Source: an uncultured Pseudomonadales bacterium (GTDB lineage Bacteria > Pseudomonadota > Gammaproteobacteria > Pseudomonadales > Cellvibrionaceae). From it: 13,945 nt of DNA. The stretch spans positions 1 to 13,945 of the forward strand of contig CALIUX010000126.1 in the NCBI GenBank assembly GCA_938048505.1, in the 5' to 3' direction. Below the pieces are notes generated by a model. It had not been told where the DNA came from, searched no databases, and saw only the letters and a list, made by a program, of their open reading frames with translations. Below are positions 1 through 10,127 of this stretch, in pieces (the stretch's first letter is position 1; the number at the start of each line of letters is the position of its first letter). A program made the translations under genes and the position numbers.

Positions 1-1252
1 GGGGTTGTGCCACGTTCGATAAGTGCGGCAGGCGTATTGGGGTTTTTGCCTGCTGCAATTAAGCGCTCGCATAATTTAGGTAACGCGACTAGTCCCATAT
101 AAAATACCAGCGTTTGTTGGTCACTGGCCATTTCATCAAAGGGTAAGTCACACGTGCCTTCTTTTAAATGCCCCGTCACAAAGCGCACAGACTGGGCGTG
201 ATCGCGATGCGTTAATGGAATACCCGAATAGGCTGCACAACCACTTGCAGCGGTAATACCTGGCACAACTTGAAAAGGAACATGGTTTTCAGCCAGTAAT
301 TCGATCTCTTCACCGCCACGCCCAAAAATAAACGGGTCACCGCCTTTTAGGCGTAAAACACGCTTACCTTCTTTGGCTAGATCAACCAATAACTGGTTAA
401 TGTCTTGCTGTGGTACGGCATGATCATCGCGCTTTTTGCCAACATAAATACGATCAGCATCGCGGCGAACCATATCCAAAATAGGCTCACTGACTAAACG
501 GTCGTAAAGCACTACTTCGGCTTGCTGCATAAGCCGTAAGGCTTTAAAAGTGAGAAGATCTGGATCACCAGGTCCTGCCCCCACAAGATACACTTCGCCT
601 AGTTCTTGGGGCAAATCAGCTTGTGCGTCATCAATCGCTTTCTGAAGAACCGCTTCTGCCTCGGTAATATTACCCGCCAACGCTTGTTCACCCACTGGGC
701 CATTTAATGCCCCCTCCCAAAAACGGCGGCGCAATTCACCATCGCTAAAGCAAGCTTTGACCTGATTACGAAAGCGGCTCGCTAATTGCGCTAGCTCACC
801 ATAGGAAGATGGGAAAAGCGCTTCTAGGCGTGCGCGAACCATACGGGCTAAAACAGGCGCTTCACCGCCACTGGTTACGCCAATTAGCAGTGGACTACGA
901 TCAATAATAGCGGGGGTAATAATGCTACACAGTGCAGGGCTATCCACCACATTTACCGGCAAGCAGCGTGCGTGGCAATCTTGAGAAACTTGCGCATTCA
1001 CCTGCTCATCGTTGGTAGCGGCAATAACCAGAACCATGCTATCAAGGTATTTTTCAGCATAGCGCTCAGGGAGGTATTGGCCACCATGTTTTAAGATCAA
1101 TGCTTTGAGCTCAGGCACAACATCCGGCGCAACAAGCGTGACATTCGCCCCCGCTTTAGTGAGCAAACGGGCTTTACGTAGGGCAATTGTACCGCCGCCT
1201 ACAAGCAAACAAGGCCTATTGGTGAGCTTATGAAAAAAGGGTAAGAAGTCCA

Positions 1253-1253
<1 letters not shown>
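1..1253 (-). CDS. cysG: Siroheme synthase CysG, partial (C-terminus beyond left edge)
   Basis: CysG is a multifunctional cytosolic enzyme that makes siroheme, the cofactor of sulfite and nitrite reductases. It performs SAM-dependent methylation of uroporphyrinogen III, NAD-dependent dehydrogenation of precorrin-2 and iron insertion. My translation from 1253 is open to base 1, about 417 residues of a family of roughly 460. The N-terminal dehydrogenase/ferrochelatase module shows [11 protein letters not shown] at residues 18-28. Asp104 (NVVD) and Ser128 ([13 protein letters not shown]) align with the catalytic Asp and the phosphoserine of Salmonella CysG. The methyltransferase half shows [33 protein letters not shown] and VPGITAASG. 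The start is GTG at 1253-1251. A TAA lies in frame three codons upstream, so nothing longer is possible. The TAGTG junction shares one G with the serS stop, and a strong Shine-Dalgarno (1264-1270) lies inside serS, so translation is probably coupled. No frameshift was seen. Confidence 0.95.
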
Positions 1254-2548
<1,295 letters not shown>

Positions 2549-2576
2549 TTATCAATGCAGTGTGAGGAAAAGCAGT

Positions 2577-2582
2577 ATTATA
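2577..2582 (-). promoter_or_regulatory. Possible -10 element for serS
   Basis: The minus strand reads TATAAT here, 47 bases before the serS ATG. No good -35 hexamer is present at 16-18 bases, so this is only a candidate internal promoter between crcB and serS. Serine-tRNA ligase is often needed independently of its upstream neighbours, which fits but does not prove it. Confidence 0.35.
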
Positions 2583-2623
2583 GAGTCAAGTGAAGTGTTC
2601 GGCTATGCCGATCAGAAAGCACA

Positions 2624-2995
2624 CTACCAAATCAAACCCACCAAACGATTTCCCACGGCAACCAACACAATGCCCGCAACAATGCTTACAAGCAAATAAC
2701 TGAGCGCAAGTGTATAAGCGTTGTGCGTCAGCATCAGCCATGCCTCAAGGGAGAAAGTCGAAAACGTTGTGAGAGCGCCTAAAAAGCCCGTCACAAGCAG
2801 AGGTTTTAAACTACCCGATATCACCGACTGCTGCAAAAGTGCCCACAATACGCCCATTAAGAAACAGCCGAGCATGTTCGCAGCAAAAGTAGCTAGAGGC
2901 CACTGGCCTTGCACATACGGAAAAGCTAACGATAAAGCAAAGCGCATCGATGCCCCCAAAGCACCCCCTACTGCAACAAATAACCATACTGTCAT
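2624..2995 (-). CDS. crcB: CrcB/Fluc fluoride ion channel
   Basis: CrcB (Fluc) is a small inner-membrane protein that forms an antiparallel dimer and exports fluoride. The 123 residues form four hydrophobic helices, about 2-25, 33-56, 63-92 and 95-121. Family signatures are GGALGASMRF (10-19), the pore Asn40 in ANMLGCF, and GFLGALTTFSTFS (70-82), whose TTFSTF carries the Phe box and central sodium-site region. The ATG at 2995 has GAGG five bases upstream. Many crcB genes sit under a fluoride riboswitch, but I could not find its conserved core in the 239 bases upstream. The gene sits between rarA and serS, as in some Pseudomonas relatives, and not in E. coli. Confidence 0.93.
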   Translation of the reverse strand: MTVWLFVAVGGALGASMRFALSLAFPYVQGQWPLATFAANMLGCFLMGVLWALLQQSVISGSLKPLLVTGFLGALTTFSTFSLEAWLMLTHNAYTLALSYLLVSIVAGIVLVAVGNRLVGLIW

Positions 2996-3025
2996 GCGTT
3001 CCTCACCTCTGCTTACTTCAATTTC

Positions 3026-3039
3026 TTCAAATGTTTGAA
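3026..3039. repeat. 14-bp palindrome upstream of crcB
   Basis: TTCAAATGTTTGAA is a perfect 6-bp inverted repeat with a two-base centre, about 30 bases before the crcB start. It could be an operator-like dyad or chance in an AT-rich leader. No regulator gene is nearby. Confidence 0.4.
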
Positions 3040-3051
3040 TTATTTATTAAA

Positions 3052-3097
3052 TGACTGATTACATCTTAATTCAGTCAGGCTCAGTCAATTCAGCCTG
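3052..3097 (-). promoter_or_regulatory. Paired dyads in the crcB leader
   Basis: Two small inverted repeats overlap by two bases. TGACTGA (3052-3058) pairs with TCAGTCA (3071-3077), and CAGGCT (3076-3081) pairs with AGCCTG (3092-3097). Because they share bases they could only form alternately, as in a leader that switches, or as a poor terminator. TCAGTCA also occurs twice with a 10-base period (3071-3077 and 3081-3087). Neither stem has a clear U-tract. Function is unknown. Confidence 0.3.
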
Positions 3098-3139
3098 TCG
3101 GTGTGCTCATGAATCACCGCTCTTGATAGCGGCCTTCTT

Positions 3140-3232
3140 CTGACTAAACTTTTAGTAACTGCCTTTGCTGATTGCCTTTTCTAAGTGCCTTTCTAAATAC
3201 CGTTTACTGAACGCTTTTTACTGAATACTTAG
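3140..3232. repeat. Degenerate 12-15 bp tandem repeat after rarA
   Basis: About seven imperfect units follow one another just downstream of the rarA stop. On the plus strand they begin CTGA or CTAA and end in a T-rich tail. Examples are CTGATTGCCTTTT (3168-3180), CTAAGTGCCTTT (3181-3192), CTAAATACCGTTTA (3193-3206), CTGAACGCTTTTTA (3207-3220) and CTGAATACTTAG (3221-3232). Two looser units lie at 3140-3154 and 3155-3167. The unit lengths 12-15 do not keep a reading frame, so this does not look like a decayed coding repeat. It occupies most of the 239-base gap together with the crcB leader. Confidence 0.55.
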
Positions 3233-3234
3233 CT

Positions 3235-4560
3235 CTACGGTGCTTTTGAGGCATGGCTTGCGGCATCTAATTCGGCAAGGCGCTTCAGTTTTTCGGCGAT
3301 TTTAATTTCTAACCCTCGCTCAACAGGCTCATAATAACGGCGCGCAGGCATATCATCGGGAAAGTAATGTTCACCTGCTGCATAAGCTTCTGGCTCATCG
3401 TGCGCGTAGCGATAATCTTTACCGATTTCGAGCGATTTCATTAATGTAGTGGGTGCATTACACAAGTGGTTAGGCACATCAAAGCTCGGCTCGGATTTAA
3501 CCTCTTTCATCACTTGCTTAAACGCCTTGTAAACAGCATTACTTTTGGGCGCACACGCTAAATACGCAACGGCTTGCGCAATGGCTAACTCCCCTTCTGG
3601 GCTACCTAAACGTGTTTGTACATCCCATGCATTAAGGGCAATTTGCAAACCTCTTGGGTCAGCATTACCAATATCTTCGCTCGCCATTCTGACCACTCTG
3701 CGCGCCACATACAGTGGGTCGCAGCCACCATCGAACATGCGCGCCATCCAGTACAATGCACCGTCTGGACTGGAGCCTCTTACGGCTTTATGTAAAGCCG
3801 AGATCTGTTCATAAAAAACATCACCGCCCTTATCAAAACGTCGCACATCATGGGCTGCAACTGTTTCGACTAGCTCTAACGTAATGGTATTGCCCGCCTC
3901 GGCTAAATCGGCCGAAAGCTCAAGTAAATTCAGCAACCGCCTTGCATCACCATCGGCGCAGCGAATCAAAAACTGTTGAGCGTCATCCGCTAAAGTGAGA
4001 TCGAGCAGCCCTAAGCCCTTATCACTATCACGCAAGGTCCTATGCAGTAAGCTGGCCAAGTCTTGATTGGTCAACGATTGCAGCACATACACGCGTGCAC
4101 GCGACAACAGCGCATTATTGACTTCAAACGAAGGGTTTTCAGTTGTGGCGCCCACAAAAATAACGGTGCCTTCTTCAACATAAGGTAAAAACGCATCTTG
4201 CTGTGATTTATTAAAGCGATGCACCTCATCAACAAACAAGACCGTTTTTTGGTTATGCATGACCAAGCGTTGCTCGGCTTCTTCTGCCGCTTTGCGAATA
4301 TCTTTGACACCCGCCAAGACGGCCGAGAGGGATTGAAAGTGGCCATCGACCATTTCAGAAAAGAGCCGCGCAAGTGTTGTCTTCCCTACACCGGGTGGCC
4401 CCCATAAAATCATTGAGTGCAACGCGCCGCTTCGCAAGGCTTCGCCTAACGGTTTACCTTGCCCCAGCAAGTGCTGCTGGCCAACATAACCGTCAAGCGT
4501 TCGAGGCCGCATTCGTGCGGCCAGTGGCTCAGGTGCTGCACGAGTGAACAGATCACTCAT
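3235..4560 (-). CDS. rarA: RarA (MgsA) AAA+ ATPase, replication-fork maintenance
   Basis: RarA is a tetrameric AAA+ ATPase related to clamp loaders and to eukaryotic WRNIP1/Mgs1. It acts at stalled forks and interacts with SSB. The 441-residue length is close to the usual ~447. Motifs in order are Walker A GPPGVGKT (54-61), Walker B VLFVDE (107-112) with HRFNKSQQDAFLP after it, sensor 1 GATTEN (137-142), and LLSRARVYVL (151-160) holding the likely arginine finger. The C-terminal part contains ALYWMARMFDGG and EDIGNADPRGL, followed by PNHLCNAPTTLMK and YRYAHDEP, all typical of RarA rather than of RuvB or DnaX. Its ATG overlaps the lolA stop by 8 nt (ATGAGTGA). No strong Shine-Dalgarno is close, so translational coupling to lolA is likely. 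Confidence 0.96.
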   Translation of the reverse strand: MSDLFTRAAPEPLAARMRPRTLDGYVGQQHLLGQGKPLGEALRSGALHSMILWGPPGVGKTTLARLFSEMVDGHFQSLSAVLAGVKDIRKAAEEAEQRLVMHNQKTVLFVDEVHRFNKSQQDAFLPYVEEGTVIFVGATTENPSFEVNNALLSRARVYVLQSLTNQDLASLLHRTLRDSDKGLGLLDLTLADDAQQFLIRCADGDARRLLNLLELSADLAEAGNTITLELVETVAAHDVRRFDKGGDVFYEQISALHKAVRGSSPDGALYWMARMFDGGCDPLYVARRVVRMASEDIGNADPRGLQIALNAWDVQTRLGSPEGELAIAQAVAYLACAPKSNAVYKAFKQVMKEVKSEPSFDVPNHLCNAPTTLMKSLEIGKDYRYAHDEPEAYAAGEHYFPDDMPARRYYEPVERGLEIKIAEKLKRLAELDAASHASKAP

Positions 4561-5350
4561 TGACTAAAACATCCGCTCCCTCAGGCACAACAAACTCAAA
4601 TGCCGCATCGTCCAGTGGCTGATTCGGTTTAACATTTAAAAATTGAATGCGCGTTTCTTGTCCTAACCGATCACTAAAAGCCACTTGGCTGATAGCCTCC
4701 CCAACAAAACCTAACGTTAAGCGGCTAAAAGCAGCAACTCCAGCATTAGATTGATTGGCCAAAGGTGTGAGTTCAAAGTGGTCACCACCTTCATTCTGAC
4801 TATGCGTCACAGCAAAACGCTCATCAAAACTACGAATACTGCCACTAAGCAGTACGGCTGGATTAAAAGGCATACGAGATTGAGGCGTAACGGTCACTTG
4901 CTCTAAGTCTGGGTCATGCACCCAAATGGTTTGACCATTGCCAACCACTTCTTGCGGATAAGGCTCATCACTTAACCAACGATAAAGGCCAGGGCGCTTT
5001 AGGCTAAAGGCCCCTTCGGTTGTTTGAATCACTTTACCGCTTTTTTCAAGGAGTGTTTGCTGAAAACGCCCTTGCAACGTGTTGTAACGCGCGAGCTTTT
5101 TCATCAGCTGAGCCGATGCAGGCGATTCGGCTTTGGCGCCCTTTTTAACAGAATCTTCGCCAGCAGAATCCTTTTTAACCGCATCTTGCTTAACGGTCGC
5201 TTTTGACTCTGCCGATTGTGCATTTTTTGCAGTCGAGTTCTCTGATTCGGCCATTGCCGTCAGGCTGATTGCGCTAGAACCTAAAGCCGCTGAACAAAGC
5301 GCCCAACATAACAGGCTTGATGCGCTTTTTGTCGTGCAATATTTACCCAT
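4553..5350 (-). CDS. lolA: Outer-membrane lipoprotein carrier LolA with extended charged linker
   Basis: LolA is the periplasmic chaperone that takes lipoproteins from LolCDE and hands them to LolB. Residues 1-34 look like a Sec signal peptide, with a hydrophobic stretch about 12-31 and TAMA then Glu35 as a signal peptidase I site. The LolA fold starts near residue 79, with GRFQQTLLEKSGKVIQTTEG, then FSLKRPGLYRW, where the Arg matches the conserved Arg of E. coli LolA, and QTIWVHDPDLEQVTV. Residues about 35-79 are extra: low-complexity Lys/Ser/Glu/Ala with repeated VKK and KKD/KKG steps, making the protein 265 residues instead of about 205. The ATG at 5350 has only a weak Shine-Dalgarno. ftsK ends 34 bases upstream and rarA overlaps its 3' end. 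Confidence 0.94.
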   Translation of the reverse strand: MGKYCTTKSASSLLCWALCSAALGSSAISLTAMAESENSTAKNAQSAESKATVKQDAVKKDSAGEDSVKKGAKAESPASAQLMKKLARYNTLQGRFQQTLLEKSGKVIQTTEGAFSLKRPGLYRWLSDEPYPQEVVGNGQTIWVHDPDLEQVTVTPQSRMPFNPAVLLSGSIRSFDERFAVTHSQNEGGDHFELTPLANQSNAGVAAFSRLTLGFVGEAISQVAFSDRLGQETRIQFLNVKPNQPLDDAAFEFVVPEGADVLVNE

Positions 5351-5384
5351 GAAAACTCACTTACATTCCAAACAAAAATAAAAA

Positions 5385-7904
5385 TTAACGCGGTGGTGGC
5401 GCGAGAACTTCACGGCTCCCGTTATGCCCCATAGGGGTTACGACACCGGACTCTTCCATCTGTTCGATCAACCGCGCTGCGCGGTTATAGCCAATACGTA
5501 GCTTGCGCTGAACAGACGAAATACTGGCCTTGCGTGTATCGGTTACAAACGCAACGGCTTCATCATATAGCGGATCAGACTCAGCACCGGAATCACCGCC
5601 ATCGCTGCCCTCATCACTGTAACCAGGCACGACGACCGCATCGGTTGCCTCACTAAAGATTTCGTCGAGGTAGTTAGGCTCACCCCGACGCTTCCAGTCG
5701 GCCACCACAGCATGCACTTCATGATCATCGACAAAAGCCCCATGCACACGGATCGATAAGCTAGTGCCTGGCGGCAAGTACAGCATATCACCATGACCAA
5801 GTAGCTGCTCAGCGCCGCCTTGATCCAGAATCGTACGCGAATCAATCTTAGAAGACACCTGAAACGCCATACGGGTAGGGACATTCGCTTTGATCAAACC
5901 CGTGATCACATCCACAGACGGACGCTGAGTAGCCAACACCATATGAATACCCGCAGCACGCGCTTTTTGTGCAATACGGGCAATGAGCTGCTCGACCTTT
6001 TTCCCCACAATCATCATCATGTCGGCAAATTCGTCAATGACTACCACAATAAAGGGCAGCTTTTCTAATAAAGGCGCTTCGTCTTCACCAATACCTGCCT
6101 CATCTGGTTGCCATAAAGGGTCGGTAATCGGCTCGCCAGCTTCAATGGCATCCAGTACTTTTTTGTTAAAACCGGCTAAATTACGCACACCCAGTGCTGC
6201 CATCAATTTATAACGACGCTCCATCTCGCCCACGCACCAGCGCAGCCCCGTTGCAGCATCTTTCATATCTGTAATGACAGGTGCCAGCAAATGCGGAATA
6301 CCTTCATAAACCGACAACTCCAACATTTTTGGGTCGACTAACAGTAAACGCACATCTTCTGGTGAAGCCTTATACAAGATACTCACCAACATCGAGTTCA
6401 CCCCAACAGACTTACCAGAGCCCGTTGTACCCGCTACCAACAAGTGGGGCATTTTGGCCAAGTCTGCAATCACGGGCTGACCCGAAATATCGTGCCCTAA
6501 AGCAAAGGTTAAGGGCGACTTCGACCTATCGTAAATTTTAGAAGAAACCACCTCAGATAAACGCACCATTTCGCGGTGTTCATTGGGAATTTCGATACCA
6601 ATAACCGATTTTCCTTGAATGACTTCAACTACCCGTACACTAATAACAGCCAACGAGCGTGCGATATCTTTGGCGAGGCCGGTAATTTTACTGGCCTTCA
6701 CCCCTGGAGCGGGTTGTATTTCAAAACGCGTTACAACAGGCCCAGGCATCACTTCTACAACCTCGGCCACAACACCAAAGTCTTTGAGTTTTAATTCTAA
6801 TAACCGCGACATGGCCTCTAGGGATTCATCAGAATAGCCTTTTTTGCTGTCTTTTTGTGCGGGCTCTAACAAGCTAAGGGGTGGCATTTCGCCTTCTACG
6901 GGCAAATCGAATAGCGGTTGCTGCTTTTCTTTTTCGACCCTTGGGCTTTCTTCTACAACCTTCTTAGGCAGGCTAATCATTGGCGGCTTGCGCTCTTTGG
7001 TTTCTTTGACCTGCTTAACCACAGCCTCTTTGCGTTTAAGCACACTTTGCTTAACGATTTTCTTTTGTTCACGCAGGAACTTGCGTTTTTGCCTGTATTC
7101 TTTAAAACGCCGCGCCATTCGTAATATGCCAGCCCCAATCGCATCCATCAGTTTGAGCCATGAGATATCCATAAAAATGGTGAGTCCAAACAAGAGCAAG
7201 CAGACCAAGATAAGTGACCCACCAATCACACCAAATGCCGAATCAACTGATGTTGCAATCGATACACCCAATACGCCACCAACCGAAAAGGGCAAATCAC
7301 CCGCCTCTTGCCCAAAATAATGCACAGCAAGGCCCGTAGCAGACACCATCACAAGACATAAACCCACCGCGCGTAAACCCAATACAACTGGGTCGAAGCG
7401 GTCGTGCTGCTGCCCCCTCAAAATGCGCCAGCCTTGGTAAGCCAACATGATAGGGAACAAATACGCCAAATAACCAAAAAGAGAATAGGCTACATCCGCC
7501 AACCAAGCGCCTACTGAGCCCCCAGCATTGGCAACATGCGTATTCGTACCCGTATTCGACCAACCCGGGTCAAATGGATCAAATGTCGCCAGTGCCAGGG
7601 TAAAAAAACCGCAAGCCGCCACTAAAGCAATGAGCGCACCCTCTCGCAGAATAATACCTAAAGTCGTTGGTCTTGATTTATCAGCTTGATGGGCTCCACT
7701 TTTGCGTGCAGCTGGCTGCGTTCGTCGCTTTCCCTTGCGCGGGCTGGCTACTTTATGAGGACTGGCGGCATCAGGCACAACGGGCAAATCATTAGGGTCA
7801 TCAAGGTGTGCCTCAGGTACACCCGAATCACCTGTTTGCTTGGTCAGCGTATCATCCGGTGCGGATTGTTCATTCATGGCAAGCTTAGAGGCGGTTTCTG
7901 TCAC
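5385..7904 (-). CDS. ftsK: DNA translocase FtsK
   Basis: FtsK is an inner-membrane, septum-located DNA pump that clears and aligns chromosome termini and activates XerCD at dif. The 839 residues are ordered as follows. A basic/polar cytosolic tail covers 1-78. Membrane segments lie around 82-108, 132-162, 171-196 and 205-246. A short Lys/Glu linker covers about 262-350. The alpha/beta RecA-like motor has Walker [10 protein letters not shown] (492-500) and Walker [13 protein letters not shown] (619-630). An acidic hinge (762-776) is followed by a winged-helix gamma domain (about 777-839), with [20 protein letters not shown] reading KOPS. It is much shorter than E. coli FtsK (1329) because the linker is short, as in Pseudomonas. 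The start is GTG, with AGGAA 10 bases upstream; an ATG nine codons in lacks a ribosome site. lolA follows after 34 bases. Confidence 0.97.
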   Translation of the reverse strand: MTETASKLAMNEQSAPDDTLTKQTGDSGVPEAHLDDPNDLPVVPDAASPHKVASPRKGKRRTQPAARKSGAHQADKSRPTTLGIILREGALIALVAACGFFTLALATFDPFDPGWSNTGTNTHVANAGGSVGAWLADVAYSLFGYLAYLFPIMLAYQGWRILRGQQHDRFDPVVLGLRAVGLCLVMVSATGLAVHYFGQEAGDLPFSVGGVLGVSIATSVDSAFGVIGGSLILVCLLLFGLTIFMDISWLKLMDAIGAGILRMARRFKEYRQKRKFLREQKKIVKQSVLKRKEAVVKQVKETKERKPPMISLPKKVVEESPRVEKEKQQPLFDLPVEGEMPPLSLLEPAQKDSKKGYSDESLEAMSRLLELKLKDFGVVAEVVEVMPGPVVTRFEIQPAPGVKASKITGLAKDIARSLAVISVRVVEVIQGKSVIGIEIPNEHREMVRLSEVVSSKIYDRSKSPLTFALGHDISGQPVIADLAKMPHLLVAGTTGSGKSVGVNSMLVSILYKASPEDVRLLLVDPKMLELSVYEGIPHLLAPVITDMKDAATGLRWCVGEMERRYKLMAALGVRNLAGFNKKVLDAIEAGEPITDPLWQPDEAGIGEDEAPLLEKLPFIVVVIDEFADMMMIVGKKVEQLIARIAQKARAAGIHMVLATQRPSVDVITGLIKANVPTRMAFQVSSKIDSRTILDQGGAEQLLGHGDMLYLPPGTSLSIRVHGAFVDDHEVHAVVADWKRRGEPNYLDEIFSEATDAVVVPGYSDEGSDGGDSGAESDPLYDEAVAFVTDTRKASISSVQRKLRIGYNRAARLIEQMEESGVVTPMGHNGSREVLAPPPR

Positions 7905-7914
7905 GGGTATACGT

Positions 7915-7919
7915 TTCCT
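7915..7919 (-). promoter_or_regulatory. Ribosome binding site deciding the ftsK GTG start
   Basis: AGGAA on the minus strand lies 10 bases before the GTG at 7904. The only nearby ATG (7877-7875) has no purine-rich site before it, so the GTG is preferred. Confidence 0.55.
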
Positions 7920-7972
7920 GATTGGCTTATGCTGTGCAGAGAGTCATACCTCATCACAGCGTCTAACACTAC

Positions 7973-7990
7973 TAAAGCATGCATACTTTA
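7973..7990. promoter_or_regulatory. 18-bp near-perfect palindrome upstream of ftsK
   Basis: TAAAGCATGCATACTTTA is self-complementary except for one base pair (positions 7978 and 7985). It lies about 70-90 bases before the ftsK start, and a TATAAA on the minus strand (7987-7992) overlaps its end. It therefore looks like an operator placed over a promoter. The binding protein is unknown. It is not a LexA-type CTGT-N8-ACAG box. Confidence 0.4.
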
Positions 7991-7996
7991 TAGATG

Positions 7997-8037
7997 AAAG
8001 GGGAATCTGAGGGAAAAAATGAACCTCTCCCCTTTTT
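7997..8037 (+). terminator. Hairpin with T-tract in the divergent region
   Basis: AAAGGGGA (7997-8004) pairs with TCCCCTTT (8028-8035), and inside it GAGG (8009-8012) pairs with CCTC (8024-8027) after a four-base bulge. On the plus strand it ends in five T, like an intrinsic terminator, yet no plus-strand gene lies upstream. It could stop antisense transcription, or act as a 5' leader hairpin of ftsK on the minus strand. Confidence 0.4.
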
Positions 8038-8098
8038 CGATGATCTGATCCTATTCTTGATTAGTTCGTTCTATTTTCACCTAGGCTTCACTTAGACT

Positions 8099-8147
8099 GG
8101 CGTTAGATTGAAGGTAAATAGCAGCAGTTGCGCCATCATCTAACGTC
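8099..8147 (+). repeat. Inverted repeat in the trxB upstream region
   Basis: CGTTAGAT (8101-8108) is perfectly complementary to ATCTAACG (8138-8145). The pairing extends by a G-T and a G-C on the outside, making 10-base arms around a 29-base loop. It may form a leader stem if transcription starts upstream, or be a pair of binding half-sites. No T-tract follows. Confidence 0.35.
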
Positions 8148-8283
8148 CTATTTAAAACAGTATAAGCGCCAATAGCGCATACGTAGAATAGTACGACCTA
8201 CTTTTTAGCCTACTGATTGGCCCTTATACACAGCACAAGCCATTGAAAATACAACCAATGCAACCACATACTCTAGCTGTGTA

Positions 8284-8289
8284 TATAAT
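8284..8289 (+). promoter_or_regulatory. Possible -10 element for trxB
   Basis: TATAAT lies 39 bases before the preferred trxB start at 8329. No matching -35 is at 16-18 bases. A TTGAAA at 8243-8248 is too far for this hexamer but could serve a weaker CATACT at 8267-8272. Confidence 0.35.
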
Positions 8290-8317
8290 ATTACGATACT
8301 CGCACTTGATTAGAATT

Positions 8318-9276
<959 letters not shown>

Positions 9277-9338
9277 GCCACATAACCTGAGCAGCTGCCA
9301 AATAAGCAGTTTTCAGTAAAACAACCAAGCGGCACTTC

Positions 9339-10127
9339 ATGACTCAAGCCGAAAAAAGGCCTGCCTGGCTGGGCGAGGATCCTAATCTTTTCCCAGCCAC
9401 TTCTACGGCGCTTGATGAGCCAAATGGCTTGCTTGCCGTAGGTGGCGATCTCTCACCACAAAGATTAGTTGCGGCTTATGCACGTGGGATTTTCCCTTGG
9501 TATAGCGATGATCAGCCTATTTTATGGTGGACGCCTCAGCCACGGCTGGTCTTTATACCGGGTCAAGTCAAGCAGAGCAAAAGCCTGAAAAAGCATATTC
9601 GGCAAAACGCGCTCAGCGTAACGCTCGATCAAGACTTCGAAGGGGTTATCGAAGCTTGTCGATCGGCTGCACGCAACGGTCAAGATGGCACATGGATTAC
9701 GCAAGAGATGCTAGAAGCCTATGTTGATCTCCATCAATATGGTATTGCGCACTCTGTTGAAACACGTAATGCCGCCGGTGAACTCATTGGCGGTTTATAT
9801 GGTATTGCACTGGGCGGTGTTTTCTTTGGCGAAAGCATGTTTAGTCATGCTACCAATGCTTCAAAGGTCGCCATCACAGTTTTTTCAGATTGGCTGGCCC
9901 AGCATCAATTTGGGCTCATAGACTGCCAAGTTGAAAACCCACACCTACTGTCTTTAGGCGGGCTCACGTTAGGCCGCCGCGAGTTTGAGTCGCAGCTCAT
10001 GCAACATGTTGCCCCCAGACAAGCAGAATTTAAAGGCTTTTGGCAGCAACATCACGGCAAAACACTCTTTTTAAGTCAACAACACCCGCAACGGGTTAAC
10101 AAGGCAAACATAGAGGACACCGCATGA
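9339..10127 (+). CDS. aat: Leucyl/phenylalanyl-tRNA--protein transferase
   Basis: Aat adds Leu or Phe from charged tRNA to the N-terminus of proteins starting with Lys or Arg, creating primary N-degrons read by ClpS for ClpAP. It acts in the cytosol. The 262 residues show LLAVGGDLSPQRLVAAYARGIFPWY (residues 31-55), WWTPQPRLVF (63-72), the TWIT segment (118-121), and GGLYGIALGGVFFGESMFS (151-169) from the GNAT-like core. LIDCQVENPHLLSLGG (193-208) closes the active site. The length is slightly above E. coli Aat (234) because of N- and C-terminal tails. The ribosome site is weak. The stop overlaps the bpt ATG by four bases (ATGA), showing an operon with the second N-end-rule transferase. Confidence 0.96.
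   Translation: MTQAEKRPAWLGEDPNLFPATSTALDEPNGLLAVGGDLSPQRLVAAYARGIFPWYSDDQPILWWTPQPRLVFIPGQVKQSKSLKKHIRQNALSVTLDQDFEGVIEACRSAARNGQDGTWITQEMLEAYVDLHQYGIAHSVETRNAAGELIGGLYGIALGGVFFGESMFSHATNASKVAITVFSDWLAQHQFGLIDCQVENPHLLSLGGLTLGRREFESQLMQHVAPRQAEFKGFWQQHHGKTLFLSQQHPQRVNKANIEDTA
10113..10117 (+). promoter_or_regulatory. Shine-Dalgarno of bpt inside aat
   Basis: GAGGA lies six bases before the bpt ATG and inside the last codons of aat. Together with the ATGA overlap it fixes the bpt start. Confidence 0.7.

Noticed and set aside
2599..2611. TCGGC-TAT-GCCGA hairpin after crcB
   Set aside because: The stem is only 5 bp and no T-run follows on the minus strand. Weak, and probably not a terminator.
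3118..3133. CCGCT/AGCGG stem in the rarA-crcB gap
   Set aside because: It has five pairs and no T-tract, and is expected by chance in a gap this long.
6844..7320. Long open frame on the plus strand (158 codons) opposite ftsK
   Set aside because: It is antisense to well-conserved FtsK coding sequence, has a low-complexity Ser/Thr/Leu composition typical of shadow frames, and matches no known family.
7905..8000. LexA box upstream of ftsK, as in E. coli dinH/ftsK
   Set aside because: No CTGT-N8-ACAG arrangement could be found.
7994..8095. 33-codon plus-strand reading frame with a hydrophobic end in the ftsK/trxB gap
   Set aside because: It has no ribosome binding site, coincides with the hairpin, and has no recognisable family. 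Too weak to call as a gene.
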